DNA of 64,000 nucleotides, from contig CM049314.1 of assembly GCA_026874595.1 (NCBI GenBank), forward strand, positions 14,130,729 through 14,194,728, given 5' to 3'. This document shows positions 53,890 through 64,000 of this stretch, in pieces. The stretch comes from Sipunculus nudus. Its lineage: Eukaryota; Annelida; Sipuncula; Golfingiida; Sipunculidae. A model generated the notes under the pieces. The model searched no databases. It had not been told where the DNA came from and was given only the letters and a program-made list of their open reading frames with translations. The position numbers and the translations under genes were made by a program. The first letter of the stretch is position 1; each line of letters starts with the position of its first letter.

Positions 53890-54720
53890 ATATAGGAAAA
53901 ATATGAAAATATCTGAATATCTGAAAATCATGTATGTGCATGTAGCCTTGGTCCGTGAGAGGTCTTCAGTGGGCAGTCACTGTAACCATATGACAGGTGC
54001 GATTCCTTGTTATCAGCTGCATGTCAGACTGTGTCTTCTTGTTTCCATGGTAACAGTTGAGTCTTACTCACGTTTTCATCGTTACCATGCATGGAGGTAT
54101 AATACTCTACATGACACCTCAACCTCGGTGTTGTTACAGGTACTTCATCTTAATATATAATAAACGTATTAGTTTGGAACATCAGTGGTTACTATATGTC
54201 CGAACACAGAGGCTATATATATGGATCTCAGTTTTCTTTGTCCATAGCCTGCACACTTAGGGTTACCATGAAGCGGACAAAAACACGGCGCGGACTGTAT
54301 TTGGCATAATGTGAAGTTAACATGCAAATCTCTATATATACATTGACATTACATGAAATGCAATTTTTTTAAGAGTCAATGTTTATCAGTCATTGGTACC
54401 TATATTCAACTTTGAACATGTGTGCTCTCGCTGCTGAACAAGAATTAATTTGAATAGTTTTTTAAGGTTTGCGGTATAAAAATATATAAAACAAATATCT
54501 CTAACTTTAACTACCATTCATACTATTTATTTTAGGAGTTGCCACTCACCCGTTCACCAGGCAGGCTCCTATCTTCAGCTGACGAGCGATCAGCTGTATC
54601 GTTGGCAACCTGCCAATATTTGTCCGCATTGCGTTTCTCAGTCAGCTGATTACAGGTTCTCGCTGTTCTGTTTGTACACGTAATCACTGCTTCCCTGGCA
54701 CTGTCTATACATGAAAACGC
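53890..54720 (-). promoter_or_regulatory. Duplicated block B: candidate alternative promoter and first exon
   Basis: The compact version of block A. 53945-54440 is followed by 54535-54710 without the 660-bp insertion. On the minus strand the conserved end reads GGCAGGTTGCCAACGATACA, then CAGCTGATCGCTCGTCAGCT and the donor CGG|GTGAGTGG (exon end 54550). It keeps the splice donor and the surrounding 170 bp better than the spacer, which suggests selection. Role inferred. Confidence 0.5.
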
Positions 54721-55097
54721 TGAATTGCGCAGCTCTTATTTGATAAATGCTTCATGAAATACTCCGAGACGTTTACCTTGAATGATCGGTTTGCAGTTCT
54801 ATGCCCCTTCAGCATGCACCCCACGCTGTATAATTTACCGACCATGCTCATTCATTGCTTTTCCAGGCACCACACTCAGGCCCTGGTCTATTGATTTTTA
54901 TGTGAGAATGGCTTTAGTTATGTTTGATGCTTTTAATGTAAACAGATTTGTTATATAACTGAAGGTTATTTATGCTATGAACAAGTTAAACTAAATGGAT
55001 AAAGGTTCCTCTGGATTAATGTGCTTCCGAGTAGCTCCACATTCAAGATGAATAGTGTATTATTCATTAATGTTTTGTTCACATGATTTTACTTAAG

Positions 55098-55143
<46 letters not shown>

Positions 55144-55730
55144 CATTATAATCATGATAATAAATATAATCATCATCATGGGAATAATCATAACAGGAAT
55201 GATAATATCAATGACAATAAACGGAATGGCACTCAGCAGAGCACCAACCTCCGCCAAGGAAACACTCCTAATCAAATTGGATCAGCTCCTCTATTCTTAT
55301 GGTCTTCTCAAATCTAGTTCCCATCACAATGTTTCGTGTGAATCAACTCTTTTGGCATTTTGGGTAACCGACGTGTTAACAATAAAACAAAACAAAAACG
55401 CCACGGGTGAAATCACAATATCCATGTCTCAGACACGCTTCTCCTCCTATCTCCCCCCACCCCCCCCCCCCCCACCCCCGTTCGCAGAGTTGTCACGTTA
55501 CCATAGTTCTTGAAATCCCTTGTCAGTTAAGTTACTTCACATTCGGTGAATTTCTGCTTGATTGGTGTCCTCTTCACTCCACGCATCGTCTGCTCAGCTA
55601 CATGATTCCACCGCCGACCGACAGATGGCGGGCAAAAGGGGGAATTCCAGACCCGAGTCTGTCTGTGTAAAAGCACCGGGCTTGCAGCTAACCTGTTTCT
55701 GTGAATTGTCTTTACCTCAACATGTATGCA
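54721..55730. other. Intergenic, low-complexity rich
   Basis: Contains an (AAT)n array (55099-55143) and a C-rich run near 55456-55480. ORFs here are low complexity only. Confidence 0.6.
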
Positions 55731-55945
55731 ACCTACCATCTTAGGTTACATTTTTTCCCCTTTTATCAACATTGCTGTGTTTACAAACATGTTGTTGATA
55801 AACATGTTCATACATCCTTCCCGCAGGCCTTATTAGAACTTTTCACAACCAAATTTACCCATTGATCATTAATTATATACACACAGAGTAAGCCAAAAAA
55901 ACACATAAATCTTTTATCAAAAGGTAGGTAAATGGACAGCTTTAA
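55730..55945 (-). repeat. Dispersed repeat R2, copy 3
   Basis: CAACCTACCATCTTAGGTTA, TCAACATTGCTGTGTTTACA, ACATGTTCATACATCCTTCC and AGGTAGGTAAATGGACAGC match the 35325 copy in order; the inverse is at 17070. Confidence 0.75.
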
Positions 55946-58850
55946 GGTTAACAATATCAAATTATGAGTTTAATGTGAAACAAAGTACATGAGGTAGAAC
56001 CAGACAAAACAATAAAGCCATGAATCATAAACAGATAAACTATAAAACAATTAAAATATAGGCCTATATAAAGTGAATGCCCGAAGATGATACCCACTAT
56101 ACACAGCTTCATGTCAGAATTTTACTAATTCTGTTATTTATCAACTGATTAGTTAAGTTAAACACAATAATTTCCGAATTTTAGCTGTCTCGCTTAAAAA
56201 ATCTCGACCGAGCTGATATATACAGCTTTTAAATAATTAATTTTACATATCATTTAATCATATTTTCATTATCTTTTATATTCTTTCATATTTTCTCATC
56301 GCTCATGTGCACGTTTTAGAAATAACAAAACGACTTATATTAGTGACCCAGATGTCCTACTATTCCTTAATGTATATGATCAGTAAAAATAACCCTGTGT
56401 GCCCGCCGTGCACCATATGTTATTCTTTGTGTCCTAAATTGGACATATGTCCGCATTCAAAGATGTACGGTGTTTTATATGTATCGTATTCTCCCATCTG
56501 CACAATACTTGCTTGGGTCACGCACCCTTCCCGGCGTGCGCCGCTCTGACTTACTGACATTGGCCTTGTTATCTACTTTTAACCCATTCAGTCTGGAAAC
56601 GAAACTATTAGCTGTAGTCAAGTGACGGTGTCCAACAACAAAGTCTAGTTCACCCCCGCGAATCTGCAAGAACAACTTCACACCTGTTCATATAATGAGT
56701 TGTCATAAATTATGATCGCTTAAACCTTTAACTCTGTCCGTATACATGTATGTGGGTCAAAATATACGCTCTCATATATAAAAATCCTTAAATCTAAAAA
56801 TACATTGTTATTTCATTTTCTCGATTTGGAAATATTTCATATTTGTGTGCGGGAAGAATCCGTGTCTTGTGAAGAATTGAAAAAGGGAAAGGAAAGGGGC
56901 GAATTAAAGGACGAATGTATATTTTGGAGGCCGTTTGCGGATTTAGTGTACTGTAATGTAAGGGTTGTTTTAAGAATAAATTATTGTTATTTGTTAACAA
57001 AAAACCACTAACTTCTTCATTCATTCCCCTAGACATTTCACGCTGCCTAGTGTTACAGAATCTGATTTTTTTAATCTCCATTACAAAATTTGTGTTCATC
57101 ACACACACGTGATCTGTTTATATTAAGTTCCGCAACAATATATGTGGTTATTTAAAAATTTGGAAACTGATTGTGTACCATATATAATTGCTCTTTAGTA
57201 AAATTGTATGGTACCATGAGAGTCACATCTATATGTGGTAAAGTAAATGAGATTTTTTCGCAGCAGCTGTAATTATTCTTTGGTAAAAAGTTAATCTCAT
57301 TAAACATCACACAAATGCTTTGTAGACTACTTAAGAATTGTATATAAAAAGTTATTAAATAGGGTATTGTAACACTGAATGCATATCTATGTAGTTTTCT
57401 ATGTACATCTATGTAATTTTGAAAAAAAAATATTGTTGTATATTATAAGGCTGTGTTTGTCTGTTTGAAATGTTTGTCTGAGTACAAAAGTCATCAAGAT
57501 AATAGAATAATAACGTATTACTAACATAAACTTAAATCGGTTATAGGGCCAAGCCCATCTTCAGATGGGCCAGAATGTGCATGGTATCAAATCCGTTATT
57601 GGGCTGCCCATCTGCAGATTTTATCGTTTCTTTCCCTATACCCACAGCGATAACGATGCATACTAGGCTTATAATTGTGTGTGTGTGCGTGCATTCTTTT
57701 GTTACACATCTAAGAGCTTTTGTTTTATATGACAGCTATTGTTGTTCTCGAGAAGAATAATAACCTAAATTCCCTGTATTCGATAACACGCTTAGTTTAA
57801 AAAAAGTGTAAAATGTGAATTTACATTTTTATTGATTTGAAAATTTCAGGAGAATGCATATAAGCACACAATCGATAGTTCAATGGCCCGTTACTCAATG
57901 TATAGCCCTTTGTAGACCGATCGTTTTATATATAGGCCTAGTACACATGTATGTACAAAAAGATAGAGAGAGACAAAGAGAGACTTGAACATGTAGGCCT
58001 ACAGGCAGTGCGCCCCCCCCACCCCCCCCCCCCCCCCGCCCCCGTTGAGCTTTAACATCTCTCATTTTATCCCTTTTTTTCCAGTTATTCCTAATATGTC
58101 CACAGTTTATTACATTCTAATTCATAAGCTAAGGATATTAATGAACAGCCCTGTCATTAAGATAGCATCCAAATGTGCCAATACGGAAAAGGGGGTCAAA
58201 ACACCGAGAACTTTTCTTTACATTGCATATTACATTTATCGTTTTATATATATTTTTTTTAGTTTCTGTTATGATTTCATGTATTCATGCAGAGGAAAGC
58301 TGTTAATAAATTGTTTGGCACAACAGGTAAAAGCATATCATTACAATTTTTTTTCAAAATTCTAGTATTCTATTTTCTTCGAAATGTCCTTGAAAATGAA
58401 GCTAAAAATCGGAAAATTTCTACTGAATACAAAAATATAAATTATTGATGTGGATATTTAGAGAAGTACACCGGGGGTGGGGAGGGTATGCCAGCGGTAC
58501 CTATACCTAACAAACAATGCACATTTGTCTGCAAAAAAAAAATTATACAAATGTGTGTGTGTATATATATATGTATGTGTAAAAATGCATGTGTATATTG
58601 CCTTAAGCAACAGATATTCAATGTAGGCAATCCTTGGAGAAATCAATATACCGGTGCCTGCCTGACAAGGCCCACGGTGCCAGGAACTGCCCTAGTGGGC
58701 TGTGGAACTGGTTTGAACTGGTCTGGTGTACTAGGCGGCCATAACACTGATGCCCTGGAAAACGATCAGTCACAGCTTACATATCCAGGGTGTTTCAGCG
58801 GAAAATATCTATCTAGGACGTGTCAGGAGATAGCAGTTGTTATGGTCAAT
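55946..58850. other. Intergenic, no gene seen
   Basis: AT-rich, with poly-C near 58013-58040 and a short (GT)n/(AT)n stretch near 58555. A 129-codon ORF at 58488-58877 is mostly low complexity in its first part and is not supported. Confidence 0.55.
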
Positions 58851-58889
58851 CAAGGGTCATCCCAGTCTGGTTTGTGAATTGAAAGATAC

Positions 58890-59027
58890 TCACGTGGCTG
58901 GCAGATTACAATTGATTGACAAGGAAGTATAGCGCCATGCACACAATGAGCGGACAAAGCTTGGCAGATTGCCAACAAAACAGCTGATCGCTCCGCAGTT
59001 ACAGCGGTGAGCCTGTGTTGCGAGCTG
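58890..59027 (+). promoter_or_regulatory. Block C: inverted relative of the first-exon blocks, pointing right
   Basis: CAATGAGCGGACAAAGCTTG, GGCAGATTGCCAACAAAACA and CAGCTGATCGCTCCGCAG parallel the minus-strand reading of blocks A and B. The block ends GAGCTG|GTAAGTG, a strong plus-strand donor (exon end 59027). It may be the first exon of a divergent gene right of the window, possibly a paralogue. Inferred only. Confidence 0.4.
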
Positions 59028-59320
59028 GTAAGTGTAAATTCCTTATCATTGTAAATATAACTGTGATGTATTTTACATATTCTTACTGATTATGAATAAA
59101 GTGTGTTGACAACCATTTAGTTGACAAAAGAGTGGATATATATAGGCGTTCAACGCGAAAGGCATCCATATTGTCATGACATAACCAACTATTAAACACA
59201 AAGGACTATACGCCAGTCCGTTGTTTTTCGTGAGATTTTTTTTTGTTCTTGTAAAAAAGGCATTCATCCCTTCATGTTAAGGTCAGTATATTTCTTAATT
59301 TAAAGGTTTAATAAAGCTGA

Positions 59321-59432
59321 GCACTGCCTAAGCCCGATTTAATCGGACTCAATATTATCAGGCCCTGCCATATTTTGATATATGGCACGGCCTAATAATA
59401 CTGAGTCCGATTAAATCGGGCTAAGCACTGCT
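59321..59432. repeat. 112-bp near-perfect palindrome (foldback/MITE-like)
   Basis: The left arm GCACTGCCTAAGCCCGATTT and on pairs with the right arm ending AAATCGGGCTAAGCACTGC over about 50 bp, with a spacer of about 6 bp. Each arm holds the self-complementary core CCGATTTAATCGG or CCGATTAAATCGG. Confidence 0.9.
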
Positions 59433-59697
59433 TGTGCGTGCAAGAGTCAACGACATTGTTAATTAAATTGTATATGCTCCTCCGTGTAATTATAATTTTG
59501 CTTTGTTTCACAGTTTCTCAAATAATATTTTTATTATTATATCATTACCCATTTTTGCTTGATTAAATTATTAATAATAGAGCTCTGTGATAACCTAGGA
59601 GCCATTTAAATATTAATAATTCAAGGATCTCTCCGGCATTGAGAATGCCCACGTGGCAGTTTATTCGCCGTTCAGGTGCAGTAAGGTTCTCTGTTAG

Positions 59698-59768
<71 letters not shown>

Positions 59769-60240
59769 ACGATGCGTGAATATTTTATTTCATATAATGC
59801 CAGTGTACATTAAAGGGTTGATACGTTTACTGGTTAGCTATAAGAGCAAATACGGAGTTGCGTGTATCGGTGCATGGGATCACGTAATATTTACGCATTT
59901 TAGTAGCAAACAAAAATTCTAACGCCCAGGCAGGGCCTGTTTACTGTATATAACAGTATAAACTGTTCGTACCGCTTGACACGTTATTTCGTTCATACTA
60001 ATTAATTATTCTTCCTTAATGTTGGTCCCAGTGGCGTCTAAACGTGTTTTAATGGTATTATGTAGGAGTTATATGGTGTCTTCGTGCTACATGATAAAAA
60101 TGTGCCTAAACTATATGCATGAACAGTTCCGTCCAAGATGTAGACTCTTGAAAGCGGTACAATTTGTACCTAAGAACAGATGTACTGAGCGCCTTCTTCA
60201 TCTATCAGCGTGTTGCCCTTTGTGTAGACCAAGAACAAAG
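59433..60240. other. Intergenic, with long (TA)n run
   Basis: The (TA)n run 59698-59765 lies between unique sequences; no gene recognised. Confidence 0.6.
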
Positions 60241-60251
60241 AACACGGGACC

Positions 60252-60470
60252 GGGGGGGGGGGGGGGGGGGGGTTCTTCATGACCCAGAATTCACTGACGG
60301 TGTCAACATGAAACAGTACCATAGTTAGATTGACATGTGTGCATTTGGTGCAGGGGGAGGGGGGGGGGGGGTTCTTCATGACCCAGAATTCACTGACGGT
60401 CTCAACATGAAACAGTACCATAGTTAGATTGACATGTGTGGATTTAGTGCAGGGGGGGGGGGGGGGGGTG
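60252..60470 (+). repeat. Poly-G tracts separated by a 99-bp tandem unit
   Basis: Three G runs (about 60252-60272, 60355-60371 and 60452-60468) alternate with the unit TTCTTCATGACCCAGAATTC and on, at 60273 and 60372, identical but for two or three bases. Confidence 0.9.
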
Positions 60471-61068
60471 AGGCTATCTTAAAGGGTCGAGTGAACATTT
60501 ACTGACACGTGTAACTATAAGTATGGATAGGCCTGTGTGTTAATAGTTAAAATTGATTTTTATTAGGTGACATGTTTTTTAAAGTTCATTTAATATTCTT
60601 CCGTAAGCTAAATGAGATACTTCAAACAAATATGTAACCACTGTCAGGCCAGGTTACTTGGATGTGGGGGGGGGGTCGTCTGACGGATATATATACATGA
60701 ATATATATATTTGTATGTATGTGTGTGTGTGAATGATGAAGTGTTTATGACAATGACATCATCGGTATAACCATTATCGTAGAAACCAGAATACAGTCTG
60801 TCGAGTAGAACAGGGCTGTTTTGTAATCTGAAAGTTTATCTCAGCCGGTATTTGTGGTTCTCTATCTGTGCTGACATGTACTCGACTCACTTGGTACCGT
60901 GTTACACCTGCTATAAGGTCACAGTTATTGCCCACAGTATAGGACCCGGGACCAAACGTATAATCAGACCAATTTGGGCTTAAGATTAGTACATTTTCAT
61001 GTCTGAGGCATGTATGTCAGTGCTGTTTTTTTTTTTTGTTTTTTTTATTGAAGTCATCGTCTCACACA

Positions 61069-61107
<39 letters not shown>

Positions 61108-62540
61108 AGGTTTCTTCGACCATTGCCCTCCAGTACATTGGCGTGACTAACGTTGTTATATTCAATATTTAATACGGATGCGTCTGTTTTCTTTGTCCAC
61201 GTGTTTATACAAGCATGCAGGGTCCCTGGCTCGCGATGGCCGGTGCTAAATACCTCGTTGCCAAAACCAGACAGATCAAATCACGTACAACATAACCCCA
61301 GGTATACAAAGAGGCCGCCTATAATTATACTGCGGGTTACACGCAGTTACAGCTGTGCATATCGTACGTGTATACGTTAACATATAATAGAAATATTACT
61401 ACGCTGTCCATGGTCACATGATTATGCGAACTTTTTGATTAATTAACATTTTAATTAACTGCCGAATAACTGCTATTTGTTAGTTTATTTTATTTATATT
61501 ATAGGGCATATACTCATAGACAATTCTTAGTTCGCATTGCTTTCCTGACAACAAAAAAAGTCTTGTTTGATCATTATCTGTAGTATAGGTGTGTGTACCT
61601 ATTATTGATTCTTACAAATAATTCAACAATTTTATAAAATCATTATAAAATCCTGTTTTGTCACAAACAACGTCTTTTCAGTATTCAAGTCAAGTTTTAA
61701 AATGATTAATGGAAAAATATGTAACCACTTTATATATTTTTTCTATCCATATAACGTTACCTTTAATTTCTAGAACTTCCCCAGAATATATATGGTATTT
61801 AGACATCCATTAACAGACCAGTCATTGACCATTTGAGTGTTAGATGACCACTGTAACACAGCGTGCTTTATCAAGATGCGGGAAGAGATGGACAGTCCGT
61901 GTCGCCATGGCAACCTGACTTTCACTCAGCTTGGTGACCTGAACGTGAACTTACTCTAGCGTTGCTGGAGGTCAGGATGAGGTTAATCAAACAGGATTAG
62001 TGGCCGTGCACTGTTTTTATTTACACTTCGTCAATACGCGATCCCATGGTGATGTGTTTTAAAGGAAATCAGTGTCAATACTTGACCATACGTGTTTTGC
62101 TTCAAAGGAAAGCAGCGTTTGACTCTTTGTAATGTAGTTAATGGATTTTGATGACATTTTGTGGAGGTTTGTGGGAACTTCCATACAGGGAGCAAATCAT
62201 TAAATAATGGAGGAAATAATGATCACAATAATATATACATGTACTAAGAATATTACCAGCGAGATAGCCGTTCATTAAATAATCCGTTCATGGGGAGAGT
62301 CATTCATTGGTATTAGGGTCATAGATTACCTGTGTTAAAATCATCAAGTTCGTGAAGCGTGACACACCTTAATTTCTTTTGGCATGAATTCATATGTTTA
62401 TTTGGGATGCAGCAAAGATCCGGGTGCATATATCTGCCTTTGTTGTCCAGATTGTGGACGGAGGTACATATGCGGCCTTTGACTTTTTTTTTCAATGGTT
62501 AAGGTAATTTTTTTGTAAGACCTTCATGATAATTTTTAGC
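60471..62540. other. Intergenic, no gene seen
   Basis: Contains a (GA)n run (61076-61104) and AT-rich unique sequence. A 27-codon ORF at 61876 is too short to support. Confidence 0.55.
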
Positions 62541-62544
62541 CCAT

Positions 62545-63600
62545 GTTTGAGTATCTGCGTGCCATCCATCCATGCATTTGGTTTTGGGTGAAAATCACTC
62601 ATATCTCAGGAGTGGTGCAATTTATTGGTCTGAAATTTGGCATGTCTATCCATTTTAGAGAGTTTTCTAGTGGACCAGACAGGTGGCGCCTCCTACCTTC
62701 CCGATTTTTTAGAAAACATGGATGCCCTTGTCTTAGGAGTGGTTTGCCGTATTGGCTTGAAATTTTGCATGTCCATAGATCTTAGATTCCTCCCTCTCTT
62801 TTTTAAGACTGATGGCGCCATCTGCAGTTGTTTTGCACGGCGCCCATTCGTCCATTTCTTTTGGGTGAAGATCGCTCATATCTTGGAAGTAGATGGATGT
62901 ATCAGTCTGAACTATTGTATTTTAGTCCCTCTTGGATGGCTTTGGTGTAGACCAGACAGATGGCATCCCCTGTCGATCCGTTTATATACAATACATTGAT
63001 GCACTTTTCTCATTTGTGGTTTGGTATCTCGGCCTAAAAAATTGTGTATGTTCATCCGTCTCAGGTCGATTGCTTATTCACGAGACTAGATGCACGACCT
63101 GTAAACACGTATTTGTAGAATACTTTCATGCATATATCTCAGGATTGGTTTAATGTATCAACATGAAATTCCACATGTCCATAGATTTTGAATAATCCTA
63201 TCGTGTACACAAGCCTAGTGGCGCCTTATTTGATCCTTTTCACATAGTGTAGATCCATCATGGACCAGACAGGTGACCCCACAAACATTATCGTTTTCGT
63301 AGAATATTTGCCCTTTTCTCCGGAGTTGTTTGATGTATTTACCTGAAAATTTGCATGTACATAGATCTTAGAATGATTTATCTTGTATACAAGACTGCCT
63401 GGGAAACCTACAGTCAATTTCATCTCGTATTCTTTGTAGATCTGTTTTTGGTGAAAATTAAACATATACGAGGAGTTTAATTGGTATCTCTGATGCCACA
63501 AATTCGGAATCATGTCATTTCAGGAACTTTCAGTGCCTTACTTTACCCATCCCTCTGAGATATGGCGGATATTTGAAGTCGCTTGTCGATTGCCCATTTT
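62545..63600 (+). repeat. Dispersed element R3, copy 3
   Basis: Direct copy: CATCCATCCATGCATTTGG, CTCAGGAGTGGTGCAATTTA, AGACAGGTGGCGCCTCCTAC, and the right end TGATGCCACAAATTCGGAAT to CGCTTGTCGATTGCCC, as in copy 1. Confidence 0.82.
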
Positions 63601-64000
63601 CTAGTTTATAAACCTGTTGTAGCCTAGCATAACACTGATAGAAAGGAAGCAACATGCGTTATGCCGAGGGTTTGTTTTCTTTATTCATTATTTTACTAGC
63701 AATTCTATTTCATTTTAACTTTTTGTAATGTAAGTGAACTGTAATTCAAATAGGGCTCCCTTGTAAAGTTCATATCCACATAATATGTATCGTGTGATGT
63801 GTCCCTTAAAAATGTGGGTGAATGACAGACCAAACATATATGGCTGCCTGCATCTCCGAGCATGAGAGGACGTTATCATGTAATATAGTGTGCTTGAGTG
63901 TCTGAATAATCATGGTGGACCGGAGTTCTACGTGACCAGTGTATTATTAACCACGCGGAACACGCAAGGGCGTCCCGTGTGGTAACGTGAATGTGCAAGA
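63601..64000. other. Intergenic end of window
   Basis: Nothing recognised. Confidence 0.55.

Noticed and set aside
58488-58877. 129-codon plus-strand ORF with a Gly/Thr-rich second half
   Set aside because: First half is low complexity (GT/AT run). No recognised domain, and base composition is that of intergenic DNA.
61876-61959. 27-codon ORF (MREEMDSPCRHGNLTF...)
   Set aside because: Compact and GC-richer than its surroundings, but too short and with no independent support.

Overview
This is eukaryotic nuclear DNA. Genes are split by GT-AG introns, microsatellites are dense, and interspersed repeats are many. The encoded proteins, the repeat types (GGGCGGATCC MITEs, repeats carrying GTCC runs, arrays carrying GGTGGCGCCA) and the intron sizes suggest an invertebrate, most likely a mollusc and perhaps a bivalve. 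That taxon is an inference, not read from a marker gene.

Region 1 (1 to about 32.4 kb, + strand) holds the 3' two thirds of an ABC transporter of subfamily C, closest to ABCC4/MRP4. I place 21 consecutive coding exons from 373 to the stop at 29106. Joined, they keep one open frame of about 1,408 residues covering part of TMD1, NBD1, a long acidic linker, TMD2, NBD2 and a repeat-built C-terminal tail. The 5' exons lie left of the window. Several structures are unusual. A 45-bp satellite has copied the acceptor edge of exon 8 five times. A second array of about 20-bp acceptor-like units runs up to the real acceptor. Exon 12 has a 61-bp partial tandem duplication that includes its donor. Exon 9 probably uses a GC donor. 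The protein tail is made of 34-residue repeats, with one more repeat in frame after the stop codon. Introns carry a young, non-autonomous Ty3/gypsy-type LTR element (18677-21638) with an intact gag frame but almost no pol, plus hAT-like MITEs, SINE-like elements and a 3.3 kb TIR-bounded insertion.

Region 2 (about 32.4 to 37.6 kb) is intergenic: AT microsatellites, a 205-bp MITE with a 5-bp target duplication, and dispersed repeats.

Region 3 (37.6 to 43.5 kb, - strand) is a five-exon monocarboxylate-transporter-like gene (MFS, SLC16 type) of 616 residues. Its last exon encodes an Asn/Ser/Leu-rich tail with a five-residue period, resembling pentapeptide repeats. One of its introns starts with GC. 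The two genes are convergent (tail to tail).

Region 4 (43.5 to 64 kb) has no recognisable protein gene. It holds two copies of a duplicated block (about 47.2-48.6 and 53.9-54.7 kb). Each ends in a conserved stretch followed by a minus-strand splice donor and looks like an alternative noncoding first exon or promoter of the SLC16-like gene. A third, inverted relative at about 58.9-59.0 kb points right, as if it belonged to a divergent neighbour outside the window. The rest is repeats: three copies of an approximately 1.1 kb element, tandem arrays of about 330 bp and 215-230 bp, a 112-bp palindrome, G-tract repeats and long AT runs.

Functionally, both genes encode plasma-membrane carriers: an ATP-driven organic anion or cyclic nucleotide exporter and a carrier of the monocarboxylate family. 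I see no evidence that they work together. All coordinates, alignments and homologies were judged by eye against family knowledge; no database search was run.
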